A stretch of 64,000 nt of DNA from Omphalotus guepiniiformis (lineage: Eukaryota; Basidiomycota; Agaricomycetes; Agaricales; Omphalotaceae), in assembly GCA_028554645.1 (NCBI GenBank), contig JAQOOI010000080.1:372001-436000 (forward strand), written 5' to 3'. This document shows positions 1-11,828 of this stretch, in pieces. The number at the start of each line of letters is the position of its first letter. The stretch's first letter is position 1. The notes under the pieces are model-generated. The model ran no database searches and was not told the origin of the DNA. It worked only from the letters and a program-made list of their open reading frames with translations. The position numbers were made by a program, and so were the translations under genes.

Positions 1-870
1 TTCTCTAAAACTATCATAATCCAGTATCAAGATCTTTCTGGAAATACTAATACTATGTATAATACAACCTTTGAATGGATCACTGAAACTGTACAAATCA
101 ACTTTCAATATTTCTCTAAAACAATCATAATGCCAATTATCATTAATACTTTTCTAAATTCATAGTAATTCTATGGATTAAATTTGAATATATTTCTGAA
201 ACTATGTAAACCATCATTAAATACTTCTCTCTAGAGGTATGATAACAGTATGTGAATTACAAATCAATACTTTATCAGATTTATGTTGATACCATGTAAA
301 CCACTTTTCAATGTATCTGTGGAATTATGCAAACTAACATTTAATATTTCTCTGAAAGTATTATAATCTAATATCAATACTTTCATGAGAATTTCATGAG
401 AATATGATGATACTATGTATATTACTTATATATAGATTCCTGAAACTATGCAAATGAATTTTCAATACTTCCCTAGAAACTGAAATGATATTTATTGTTT
501 AGATCAGTATAGAATTACATGTGTTTTTTATTATTCTATTAGATTGTTCCTGGAGATATCTTGACTGTAAGGCATATGCAGTGCAAGAGATATATACTCC
601 CATATGTATAGTGTAAATCCAGTATATAGCCAAAGAAATTTATAATAATATTTTTTTAAAATAAGACTTCCATAATTCTTGGTGGACTAATGGAAGACTT
701 ACATTGTGACAATTTGTCACACTCTCAAGATACCATACTACCCTCTGGAACTTACTGTAGAAGTATGGTAGATATATTATAACTCTAAGAAATTTTTTTT
801 TAAATAAGTTTTTGATAAATCTCAAGACTTACATTAATAATTCTCAAAATATTATCAGCATATTTCTCAC
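1..870. repeat. AT-rich degenerate repeat tract
   Basis: The sequence is strongly AT-rich and carries no convincing gene. Variants of a core like tttctctgaaactatgtaaa followed by tttaatact recur at irregular spacing (near 1, 111, 190, 313 and 435), alternating with a related element. It looks like an old mutated satellite or TE relic. Composition changes abruptly near 870, where the GC-richer duplicated unit starts. Confidence 0.6.
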
Positions 871-1594
871 ATAATGCCATGGGAACTATGCTTTACCGGG
901 CCCAGTGTTAAAGGTGTCTGGTTCATTTGGGGGCACAATACGTTCAAAGATGATGTTGTGAGAGATGGTGAGCGACAAAAGGGAGAGGTAAGCGACTGTA
1001 AAGAGCGTACTCGCCGTGGAATGTTACTTCCCTTAAATCCCTGGGGTACGCTTCTCCTCCTTCAACTTGGGTGCATATATGCGCCCATTCCTAGAGATTC
1101 GACAGCCTGCATCGTCGTACTGTTAGACGCGTCGTCTACATTCCGTTCGTCCTCATTTCGATGATCCATCCAATCATTCTGGTTCTAACCGCTGGAATAT
1201 CTTGAAAAGAGTCGAAAATTTCCAGGTTTCCTCGTATTCGAAGGTCTTGATCGCAATGAGAGACGCAGTCGGGGAGGGTTCAGTTATAGTTTCGTTCTTG
1301 ATACGTTCAAATCGTTGCAGTATCCTCTCGTTCTGTTCCATCATTCCGGCATTGCTTTCGAGTTTGCGGCCTATAGACTCTTGAAGATCCTGTTATTTTC
1401 TCCTGAGATGTGTGTAGCGTGACCTATCTCCTCCCTTCAGCAAAGACCCCGTGGTATGGATGGTCGCATGAGAAAGAAAAGAACTTGAGCAACGTCGACG
1501 GTGGTGAAGAACCAGAAAAGGCGGAGGCAAAACGCGTGTGCCAGATTTGGCCTGTTTGCGACTATCCTCCACCGTGTTCGTTCAGCATTCAAGC

Positions 1595-2233
1595 ATGTCC
1601 AAGATCACCGAAAGCGATTATCCAGAACTTCTTCTCGAACCAGAAGAAATAGCTATGTTCAATAATTTCAGTTCAGGCTTGCAAGACGCCACTCTCGAAG
1701 AATGGAAGGTGAGCGAGCGCTAGCGTTGGTCTTCAACCACTTTCAAGTCGCAAGATTTCATTGACCCAATTTCATAGGAATCAAGACCTTTTCTTAAACA
1801 ATTTCCAATGACAACTCTCCCAGCGGACTTGACTATTCTCGAAGATGAGCTTCCGAAAGTCCGATGTTACTACGGCTGGATCACTTCTTACAAGGATCTC
1901 TGCGACGTTGCTGTGGAACACTACCCTGAGACGGTTGCTCGTACTATGGACGGGTCACCAAGCCCTGTTTCCACAGGTGTAATCGTCACTAGAACCCTCG
2001 TGCATGTCTGTGAGCTCCCAACGCTCAAACTGAATTTGGGATGGGCAGGTCCCCGGATGTCCCAGTGTCTTCCCGTGCTCACTGTATCAAGTAACTACGA
2101 GAGCGACGAGGAGAGGAAGAAGAATATATCTACCGAAGGGATCAACAAACTGAAGTCCATAGTTCCTAATTTGCAAGATCCGGTGTGGGTTGTCGATTTC
2201 GAAAACGATTACTGGCCCGCTGTGACTGACTAG
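1595..2233 (+). CDS. Unknown two-exon protein, tandem copy 1
   Basis: Exons 1595-1708 and 1778-2233 join in phase 0 to give 189 aa. The start is the ATG of MSKITESDYPELL, shared with the paralogue at 8714. The 69-nt intron is GT-AG. I recognise no domain. Conserved blocks between copies include FLKQFPMTTLPA, the YGW-TSY motif, SSNYESDEER and WVVDFEND near the C-terminus. No signal peptide or membrane segment is seen. A further GT-AG intron (2234-2283) begins directly after the stop codon and is conserved in the other copy. Conservation of frame, intron position and C-terminus in both copies argues that it is a real gene; function unknown. Confidence 0.65.
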
Positions 2234-2642
2234 GTGAGGTTTCTCTATTCCGTTGTAGATCGTTCTTTTGACTACTTTCTCAGATGGCATTGAACTTGCC
2301 CACTCTAACTTCCGTCTTCTCAAACTGCTGCTTTCACTGCTCTCGCTCCTGTCTTTCCACTCTCACCTGCGCTTTCTCAAACTACTGTCTTACTTGCTTT
2401 CACTGCTCATTCCTGTCATACTCCAATTGTGCCTGTTTTAGATTTAGATCTGTCCACGAAGAATTCAAAATTTATTATTCATTATTTGATGGATGCTCTG
2501 TGATACTCAGTTTCACCACACTGATAGCCACAAAGCATGTCTACACGCTACTGTCAAGTCTGAACGCGTACAAAAGAAACAGATTTTGGCGGTCATCGAC
2601 AATAATGTTCGCTTCCTACTCCCCAATACCCCGCAAACGCAA

Positions 2643-2863
2643 TCAGAAGCACTCTGTGAAAAGAAAGAAGAAGCAGATGAATAAGGCACTTGTAGGCGGA
2701 CATACAATAAAGAACACGTACTGCGGGTGAACGATACCAGGACCAAACTCGTCGTACATACTCCTGCTTCAAGCACCAAATGTTCTGGAGGGTAGACAGC
2801 GAAGCAAGAATGGAACCACCAACCGATCCAGACAGAGTATTTTCTTTCCGGGGGTGCGGCGAT
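2643..2863 (-). pseudogene. Actin 3' fragment (last two exons), broken
   Basis: Minus-strand sequence matches the end of actin: [12 protein letters not shown], then the final-exon KCF and stop after a preserved cacag acceptor (2643-2653). A short insertion after SVWIG shifts the frame, so the rest of the exon is unreadable. The 5' part of actin is absent; homology stops near 2863 just inside the penultimate exon. It is a by-product of the tandem duplication whose parent is the intact actin at 10250-11828. Confidence 0.9.
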
Positions 2864-3087
2864 GGTCTGAGTCATGCGGGGCACAATACGTTCGAATATG
2901 AAGTTAGATATACCTGTGTACTGTACTGTGTGAAGAATACGACGACAGCGGTAGACTGAGTCTGAGAAAATGGCAGAAGGGGAGAGGTCAGTGATTGTCA
3001 AGCGCCGTGAAATGTTACTTCCTTTCACCTTGGGTGCATGTATACGCTCCCATTCCTAGGGATTCGACAGCCTGCATGTTCGTCGTC

Positions 3088-3418
3088 TGTTGAGGATGTT
3101 AGATGTTAGGAAGTAATGATGTTAGCATGACAGATATGGGCAGCGACGGTCGATCGCTGCGACGGATTGGCTCATGCCTGTCCGGAGGTTGCGGGAGCCC
3201 TTTCTCTTTTATTTGATTTATCCTTTCCATACTTATTGAATCTTTCGACGTTATCACCCTCAGTCGTTCGCATACTATCGACTGAGGGTGAGTCTCTACT
3301 TATTTATTTATTGTATTCATTCATATACTTACATCCCTGTAGTTCTTACTTACAAAGTCTACAGGTAATAGAGTCGTTCGCATACTATCGACTGAGGTTC
3401 TTACTTACAAAGTCTACA
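3088..3418 (+). repeat. 5' LTR of copia element
   Basis: 331 bp, TG to CA, apparently identical to 7881-8211. It contains an internal repeat of the phrase gtcgttcgcatactatcgac. Confidence 0.95.
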
Positions 3419-3476
3419 GATTCGCAGTCAGATTGCATCTTGCCCGTCTTGACATTGTCGTCAACAAGATAACCTC

Positions 3477-5144
3477 ATGAGTTCTCTCACCCACGTTGTC
3501 AACTTCCCCGATGAACGCCGTTTGAAGGGAGTGGAGAATTGGGCAGCTTTCAAGGACTTCCTGTTCAGCTCAGCGCGTAGCAAGGGATTGCTGGCATATC
3601 TCGAAGGGAAGATTAAGTGTCCAACGTCCCCCGCTGTGATCGGAGCCGCACCACCACCGACCATCGTTACCTCCACCAACCCATCCGTCGAGGAGTGGAT
3701 GTTTCGCGAGGGTCACGTCTCTGGACTTATATATCAGAACATCGTGGATCCAGGATCGCATGGACTGAGCCCAGAGATGAAAGCGGCGGATATGTGGACA
3801 AAGCTGAAGGCGAAATTCGACATGTCCACTCAGATTTACCAAGACATTGCTATGAAGAAGCTGGAAAGTGTTCGCATGGCCGAAGGTGGGGACTTTGAAA
3901 CTCATATGCTTACCCTCCAAACTCTCCGTGTTGCTGCTCGAAACGCTGGTTGTACGATTACGGATGCGAAGATGATCTCAGTCATATTTTCGTCACTCCC
4001 ACCTTCCTGGTTCACACTGGTTCAGGCTCATCAATCCAAAGTGAAAGTCGAGGAGGTCGTCGGGGCTCTGATGGAGTACTGGGCCTTCCTGAATCGCGAC
4101 AAAGCTGTCACCTCCGTCGCTGACCCCTCTGCGTTAGCCGCCGCTACCTCTAACAATTCGTCTTCGAAATTTGTCTGTTCAAATTGTAATCGTTCTGGGC
4201 ACTCGGATAAGCGTTGCTGGGCAGCTGGTGGCGGAATGGAAGGAAAGGGGCCGAAGTGGTACAAGGCACCAAAGGGAAAGGAGCCCGCTGTTACCGAGTT
4301 GAGCTCCTCTGGGTCAAACACTACATCCACTTCCACTCCGACTGCTGCCGCTATCGTTGATCTTACTCCTATCGAGACCTTTGCGTTGGGTGCGGGCATA
4401 GGCGAGGGTAGGTGTCCACTGTCGATATCTTGCTCCAAATCTCACTGGTCGAGATTTTCCCCTAGATTGCGAAGGGAAGATGCTGGACTGGTGATGGAAG
4501 GACTAGATCTAGACATTCCTCTCGCCTGTACAGTAGACGTTATGCCTACCCCGAATGGCACTCCTACTTATCTTGATAGTGGTGCAACCGTCCATTGTTT
4601 CGCTCATCGTGCCTATTTTTCCGAGTACAAGGAGGATAATATTGTTGGCAACACCCCAGATCACCCCTTCCGAGTCATTGGATCAGGTACCGTCAGTTTA
4701 AATGTTCAGCTTCGAAGTGGAACCGTGCATCGAGTGGTATTACCTGCTGTACATACTCCCTCATTCAACATGAATCTCATATCGCTACCAGCCCTGGATA
4801 TCCTCGGGTTTCGTGGCACATGGGGAGGATCGGTGTTGACTGTTGTACACCCGAAGTCTCAGCAGGTCGTGCTTGAAGGGACGTTCTCTCACTCCACGGG
4901 TACACGTTCATTGTATGCTGTCACCGTCGTCCAGGATGTAGCCGCTGCTGTCGCCGGTAGCAGATCACTCCATAAGCCGGTTGGGCTAGAAATTTGGCAC
5001 GGCAGGTTTGGACATGCCGATATTCGAACAATTTTGAGACTGGCGGATAGAAATCTGATTGATGGTCTTACTATTACTGACCGCAACGGTCAACGGTCTT
5101 TGCGAAGATTGTGTCTTCGGCAAGATTTCTCGTCGCCCATTTGA
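3477..5144 (+). CDS. Copia Gag-protease ORF
   Basis: 555 aa. The N-terminal half is a copia-type Gag followed by a CCHC zinc knuckle (CSNCNRSGHSDKRC, about residues 234-247). An aspartic protease site LDSGA lies near residue 367, and the start of the GAG-pre-integrase domain (IWHGRFGHA) is near the C-terminus. The frame ends inside that domain, 86 nt past the start of the +1-frame downstream ORF. Most copia elements encode one polyprotein, so the break is either a one-base lesion or a +1 recoding site around 5082-5110. Confidence 0.9.
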   Translation: MSSLTHVVNFPDERRLKGVENWAAFKDFLFSSARSKGLLAYLEGKIKCPTSPAVIGAAPPPTIVTSTNPSVEEWMFREGHVSGLIYQNIVDPGSHGLSPEMKAADMWTKLKAKFDMSTQIYQDIAMKKLESVRMAEGGDFETHMLTLQTLRVAARNAGCTITDAKMISVIFSSLPPSWFTLVQAHQSKVKVEEVVGALMEYWAFLNRDKAVTSVADPSALAAATSNNSSSKFVCSNCNRSGHSDKRCWAAGGGMEGKGPKWYKAPKGKEPAVTELSSSGSNTTSTSTPTAAAIVDLTPIETFALGAGIGEGRCPLSISCSKSHWSRFSPRLRREDAGLVMEGLDLDIPLACTVDVMPTPNGTPTYLDSGATVHCFAHRAYFSEYKEDNIVGNTPDHPFRVIGSGTVSLNVQLRSGTVHRVVLPAVHTPSFNMNLISLPALDILGFRGTWGGSVLTVVHPKSQQVVLEGTFSHSTGTRSLYAVTVVQDVAAAVAGSRSLHKPVGLEIWHGRFGHADIRTILRLADRNLIDGLTITDRNGQRSLRRLCLRQDFSSPI

Positions 5145-7902
5145 TGATGTGGTTTCACATGAGTCGGAGCCTCTGGAACGTGTACATCTAGATCTGTGGG
5201 GACGATCGCGAGTGAAGAGTCGAGGCGGAGCTTGGTACATGATGCTTTGTGCAGACGGGGGGACATCTATTCGTATTCCTTACTTCTTGGACAGCAAAGA
5301 TGCTCCCACGGTTCTTGCAACATTTAAGAAGTTTCATGTCATGGCGGAGAAGCAAACGGGTTGTCGGTTGAAGGTCGTACGATTTGATAAGGGCCGAGAA
5401 TTCGATAATGCACTATTTCTCACCTATCTCGACGAACACGGCATCATATACGAACGTATTCCTAAGGCTTCATCAGCTGCGAATGGCCATGTTGAACGTG
5501 CCAACCGTACAGTTATAGAAGGCGCTCGTACACAACTGGAAGATGCCCGAATGGGTCATGAATGGTGGGCCGAATCTGCGGCAGCTCACTGTTACGTACG
5601 AGGTTTTCTTCCCTCTTCTCGTCATCCTGATATTGTGCCATGGGCCAGATGGTTCAGATTCGGGCATCGACTCAATGTTTCTCATCTACGGCGGTGGGGG
5701 AGCGATGTTTGGGTGAAAGATCTGGATAGAGTAGCGGGGAAGCTGGGCAGACAGGGTTGGAAGGGAGTTATGGTGGGGTATATGGACCGACGAGGCTATC
5801 GTGTATTCGACCCTTCGCGTGGTTCGGTTTTTGAGGTACGGGATGTGGTATTCGAAGAGGGCACCACACACCGGACACGTCCATCCAAGTTCGACGCCGA
5901 GGACGACTTAGCCGACATCGCGTCTCGCGTAACCTCGCTTACCGACGACGACACTATCCCCGAAGCTAATGAAAATGCTTCCGTGTCTACCCCGCCGGCT
6001 GAGACTTCTCAGCATGTCGACACCGCTGTTGATGTTGCGCCACAACTACCCATTCCACCCATTCCACTTCGACGTTCTGCTCGACTCGCTCGTCCTTCTC
6101 CAGCTGAGGAGCGACGGTTGGAGTATGCTGAACGGGAGAGTCTTGAGCGAGCTGCGGGTGCAGAGTGGGCTCAAGATAGTTCTCACCCTACGGCTAATGT
6201 TGTCGACTTCGGTGACTTACCTAACCCCATGTTGCCTGATCCTTCTAGCTCAGATCCCATTGCTCTTGCGAGCCTCGTCAAAGGTGGCGGAGAGGTTCGG
6301 ATACCCCGGTCATATGAGGAGGCCATGAGAAACGAAGAGTTTTGGTATCCAGCGATGAAGGCAGAGATCGAGAACCTAGAAAGTCGTGGTTGTTGGGATT
6401 TGGTTGACTTGCCGGAGGGTGCTCACTGTGTAGACGGCATGTGGGTGTACGACGTGAAGTTGGATGGTCAGGGAAACATTTTAAAGCCGAAAGCGCGGTA
6501 TGTGGGACGAGGGGATTCTCAGGTGCCGGGTGTGGACTTCGACAAAGGCTGGGCAATGGTAGCAAGGTTGGAGTCGGTGCGTATGACCATGGCTGTTGCT
6601 GCTGTTAAACGCTTGAAGGTTCGTCAATTCGACTTCTCCGCCGCGTACTTGAACGGGGTTATGGACCGTCCGATGTATATGCGACAACCCAAGGGATTCA
6701 TCAAGCAAGGGGAGGAGGAGAAGGTATGCTTGATGAAGCGTCCGTTGTATGGGTTTGTTCAGTCGGGTCACATCTGGTTCAAAACTCTTCAAAGAGGATA
6801 CGAGGACTTGGGTTTTTACTCCTCCAAAGCCGACCCTTGTGTACGCTCACGAAACAATCCTGATGGCTCATATTCTGTCACTACTACTCATACAGATGAT
6901 GTTTTCAGTGTATCGTCTACGGACTCGGAGGCTGATAGAGTGGTGAAGGAGTTTGCGAAGAAGTGGGACTTGAAGGAAGTAGACGCCTTGAACTTGCTGC
7001 TGGGGTTGACTATTGAGAAGTTTCCAAATGGTGATATTGCTATTTCACAGACAGCTTATTTCGAAAAGGTTCTACGACATTTCGGATTATGGGAGCTACA
7101 CCCGCTCGACACTCCGTTACCCCCTCGTGTGCAGGTGAAGGCTCGAACCGAGCCATTGTCTGATGACGAAGTATTATTCATGAAGGATAAACCCTATCGA
7201 CCACTACTGGGCTGCATGTTGTGGGGGAGTTCAGGTACCCGACCCGATATTTCTTATGCATGCAGTGTGTTAGGACAGGTTCAGGCGAACCCTGCGCCGG
7301 AACATTGGGAATTATTGGTGGGTCTATGCAGATACATTCGAGGGACGTTGGATTACGGGCTTCGGTATAAGTCAAACGAGGGAGGTAGTGTGAAGCCAGA
7401 GGGTTTTGTGGACGCAGATTGGGCAGGGTGCAAGGATACACGTAGATCGACGTCGGGGTATGTCTTCTTCATGGGTGGTTCACCAGTTTCCTGGGCATCT
7501 AAACGTCAACCTATCGTGGCGTTGTCATCCACGGAGGCGGAGTATATCTCTCTCGCGAGGGCCGCCCAACAGGCAATGTGGATGAAATCATGGTTGGACG
7601 AGATAAATCTCTTCGAGGACTTTCCTTTCGAGCTTTTCGGCGACAATCTAGGATCTATTAGTCTTACGGAGACCACCAAAGCTCACGGACTTTCTAAACA
7701 TCTCGACATACGGTGGCACTACATTCGGGATCGTGTTCACGATAATCATCTCAAAGTCACTCACGTTTCGTCGCAGGATAACCTAGCCGACATCATGACG
7801 AAACCATTACCAAAGTCGACTCACCGCACGCTCGTAACGAAGCTGGGATTAGATTGGAGAAGGCATGAGGCCAGGGGGAGTGTTGAGGATGTTAGATGTT
7901 AG
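5059..7902 (+). CDS. Copia Pol ORF (integrase, RT, RNase H)
   Basis: 947 aa open frame, +1 relative to gag; the first ATG is probably not used because translation would enter by frameshift. It begins with the second half of the GAG-pre-integrase zinc motif (CEDCVFGK). The integrase core has D in HLDLWG, D in RFDKGREF and E in NGHVERANR. Reverse transcriptase shows QFDFSAAYLNG and the catalytic pair in HTDDV. RNase H shows DADWAG, STEAEY and FGDN. The stop lies 22 nt inside the 3' LTR. Catalytic residues look intact. Confidence 0.92.
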   Translation: MMVLLLLTATVNGLCEDCVFGKISRRPFDDVVSHESEPLERVHLDLWGRSRVKSRGGAWYMMLCADGGTSIRIPYFLDSKDAPTVLATFKKFHVMAEKQTGCRLKVVRFDKGREFDNALFLTYLDEHGIIYERIPKASSAANGHVERANRTVIEGARTQLEDARMGHEWWAESAAAHCYVRGFLPSSRHPDIVPWARWFRFGHRLNVSHLRRWGSDVWVKDLDRVAGKLGRQGWKGVMVGYMDRRGYRVFDPSRGSVFEVRDVVFEEGTTHRTRPSKFDAEDDLADIASRVTSLTDDDTIPEANENASVSTPPAETSQHVDTAVDVAPQLPIPPIPLRRSARLARPSPAEERRLEYAERESLERAAGAEWAQDSSHPTANVVDFGDLPNPMLPDPSSSDPIALASLVKGGGEVRIPRSYEEAMRNEEFWYPAMKAEIENLESRGCWDLVDLPEGAHCVDGMWVYDVKLDGQGNILKPKARYVGRGDSQVPGVDFDKGWAMVARLESVRMTMAVAAVKRLKVRQFDFSAAYLNGVMDRPMYMRQPKGFIKQGEEEKVCLMKRPLYGFVQSGHIWFKTLQRGYEDLGFYSSKADPCVRSRNNPDGSYSVTTTHTDDVFSVSSTDSEADRVVKEFAKKWDLKEVDALNLLLGLTIEKFPNGDIAISQTAYFEKVLRHFGLWELHPLDTPLPPRVQVKARTEPLSDDEVLFMKDKPYRPLLGCMLWGSSGTRPDISYACSVLGQVQANPAPEHWELLVGLCRYIRGTLDYGLRYKSNEGGSVKPEGFVDADWAGCKDTRRSTSGYVFFMGGSPVSWASKRQPIVALSSTEAEYISLARAAQQAMWMKSWLDEINLFEDFPFELFGDNLGSISLTETTKAHGLSKHLDIRWHYIRDRVHDNHLKVTHVSSQDNLADIMTKPLPKSTHRTLVTKLGLDWRRHEARGSVEDVRC

Positions 7903-8211
7903 GAAGTAATGATGTTAGCATGACAGATATGGGCAGCGACGGTCGATCGCTGCGACGGATTGGCTCATGCCTGTCCGGAGGTTGCGGGAGCCCTTTCTCT
8001 TTTATTTGATTTATCCTTTCCATACTTATTGAATCTTTCGACGTTATCACCCTCAGTCGTTCGCATACTATCGACTGAGGGTGAGTCTCTACTTATTTAT
8101 TTATTGTATTCATTCATATACTTACATCCCTGTAGTTCTTACTTACAAAGTCTACAGGTAATAGAGTCGTTCGCATACTATCGACTGAGGTTCTTACTTA
8201 CAAAGTCTACA
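7881..8211 (+). repeat. 3' LTR of copia element
   Basis: 331 bp, TG to CA, apparently identical to the 5' copy; preceded by the purine-rich tract agggggag. Confidence 0.95.
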
Positions 8212-8713
8212 TCGTCCTCTTTGACGCGTCGTCTGCATTTCGTTCGTCCTCATTTCGATTTTCCATTCAATCATTCTGGTGTAAACCGCTCGAATCTCGA
8301 AAAGAGTCAAAAATATCCAGGTTTCCTCATGTTCGAAAGTCTTGATCGCAACGAGAGACGCAGTCAGGCAAGGCTCAGTTCTTAATACATTTGAGTCGTT
8401 GCTGTCTCCTTGTGTTCTGCTCCAATGATTCTGGCGTTCAAGTTTTCGAGTTCCTGATCTTGACTCTTGAAGATCGTTACAATTTCCCCTGAGATGTGTG
8501 TAGCGCGACCTATCTCCTCCCTTCAGCAAAGAGCCCGTGGTATAGATGATCGCATGAGATCGAGACTGGGAAAAAGAGCTTGAGCAACGTGAAGATGTGG
8601 AGGCAAAAACGCGTGTACACGTGCCAGATTTCTTGTCCAAACGCTACCGCGACTCGGACTAACCCCCACCGTGTTCTGCACCTATTCCGCACCGTTCTCA
8701 GCATTATTCAAGC

Positions 8714-9357
8714 ATGTCCAAGATTATCACCGAAAGCGATTATCCAGAACTTCTTCTCGAACCTGAAGAAATAGACGATTTCAATAGGCTCAACCCAATC
8801 AAGCAAGAAAACGTTCTCAGAGAATGGAAGGTGAGCGCTTGAGCGTTGGTCTTCATACCACTTCAGGTCCCAAGGTTCCTATTGACCCAATTCGATAGCA
8901 AATGAGACCTTTCCTTAAACAATTTCCAATGACAACTCTCCCAGCGGAATTATCTTATCACGAAAATAAGGATCCGGAAATTCAATGTTTCTATGGCTGG
9001 ACCACTTCATACGAGGTTCTCTGGGATCTTGCATTGAAACGCTTCCCCGAAGCGGTTCGTCGTGCTTTGGACGGGAGACCGTCTCCTGTCGTCACAAGTG
9101 TACACGTCACTAAAATCCTTGCTCGGGTCTGTGATCTCCCAACGCTCAGACTGGAATTGGGATGGGCAGGTGTCGGCAGATCCAATTGTCTTCCCGTGCT
9201 CAGTATATCAAGTAACTACGAGAGCGACGAGGAGAGGAAGGATATATCTACTGAAGGTATCAAGACACTGAAGTCCATAGTTCCTAATCTATCGGAAAAT
9301 CCGGTGTGGGTTGTCGATTATGAGAACGATTTTTGGCCGTCGGCTGTGTCTAACTAG
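8714..9357 (+). CDS. Unknown two-exon protein, tandem copy 2
   Basis: Exons 8714-8830 and 8899-9357 join in phase 0 to give 191 aa. It is a paralogue of 1595-2233 with the same intron position, the same FLKQFPMTTLPA start of exon 2 and the same acidic WVVDYEND C-terminal block. Many substitutions separate the copies but no frame break, so both have probably been under coding constraint. A 52-nt GT-AG intron (9358-9409) begins immediately after the TAG stop, as in copy 1. No recognisable domain; likely soluble. The copia insertion sits upstream and may have displaced its promoter. Confidence 0.65.
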
Positions 9358-9409
9358 GTGAGTTTTCTCTAATCCTTTGTATGCTCAAATTCTGACCAGC
9401 TTTCCACAG

Positions 9410-10249
9410 GGTAGTGAACTTGCCTCTCTATATGTTTCTCAAATCAATTGCTTTGTTGCTTGCTTTCGTTGTTCTCCTCCCTGTCTTCCTCCAAGTGTAC
9501 CTGTTTTAGATATGTCTATTGAATCGTTGCTCTCTCCTCCTCGTGCCACGAGGAGGAGACTACATAGCAGTGCTATGGAGGCCGTTCGATCATTCCGGCA
9601 TTGTTTCGAGTTTCTGGTTTTTTAGACTCTTAAAGATCCTAATAATGTCTCTTGAGATATACGTAGCGAGGCCTATCTCCTTCAGCACCGAGCCCCTGGT
9701 ATAGATGATCGCATGAGAGAGAGACTGAAAAGAGAGCTTGAGCAACGTCGAAGGTGGTGAAGCAGTCAGAGAGGATGCGGAGGCATAAACGCGACGCGCG
9801 TGTACACTAGACTCGGCGAAACAGTCACTAATGGTGATGATGAGTCCAATATTCCGTCGCTCAACTCATTCGATCACACAAAATCCGAGAAGAGATCCAC
9901 ATAAAGATATAAAGTACCATGTCGAACATGTTGTATGGTTTGTAGTAAAAGACTTGACAACTGAACTAAAAACAGAAACAAGGTAAAAACGATAAAGGTC
10001 ATTTCATAGTCGCGACCATAGACGAAGAAAAAAGAGAAGAGGAACAGAAAAAAGAAAAGGCATCTTTGGGCAATTCGAATTCCGCACCCATACACAACTT
10101 TTTCTACCCATGGCCAGGGACACATCGTTCAAAAACATCATTTCTACTACACCAAAAACAGGAATACTTCTGCACGACGAGGTCGTCATTGACATTAAAC
10201 GTTCACTTCCTACTTCCCATCCGCACCATCCAATACCCCGCAAACACAC
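9410..10249. other. Spacer with partial third copy of unit
   Basis: No gene is supported. 9580-9800 repeats the promoter-proximal part of the duplicated unit (compare 1340-1560 and 8420-8640). 9830-10249 lies downstream of actin and is partly similar to 2440-2640. Confidence 0.5.

Positions 10250-11828
<1,579 letters not shown>

Larger units (their letters stand above)
895..2863. repeat. Tandem duplication, unit 1
   Basis: This unit holds an unknown gene and the tail of actin. Its 895-1110 part matches 2875-3087, its 1110-2240 part matches 8212-9360, and its 2643-2863 part matches the actin 3' end at 10250-10450. The copia element splits the second unit. Part of the unit (about 1340-1560) recurs a third time at 9580-9800. 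On the minus strand about 950-1590 shows coding-like stretches broken by stops, so an older gene remnant may lie upstream of the unknown gene. Confidence 0.75.
3088..8211 (+). mobile_element. Ty1/copia LTR retrotransposon, full length
   Basis: A 5124-bp element with two 331-bp LTRs that look identical by eye, each starting TG and ending CA. It is flanked by a 5-bp target-site duplication tcgtc (3083-3087 and 8212-8216). A purine tract precedes the 3' LTR (7873-7880). The domain order gag, protease, integrase, reverse transcriptase, RNase H is copia-type. No TGG primer site directly follows the 5' LTR, so priming may use an internal or half-tRNA site; I could not identify it. Identical LTRs imply recent insertion. 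It landed about 500 bp upstream of the unknown gene at 8714. Confidence 0.95.

Noticed and set aside
2513..3028. 171-aa minus-strand ORF
   Set aside because: It contains the broken actin tail ([12 protein letters not shown]) and then runs out of frame; it is pseudogene sequence, not a new protein.
8194..8640. 148-aa minus-strand ORF next to the 3' LTR
   Set aside because: It spans LTR and duplicated upstream sequence, and the equivalent in unit 1 is interrupted by stops; at best a gene remnant.
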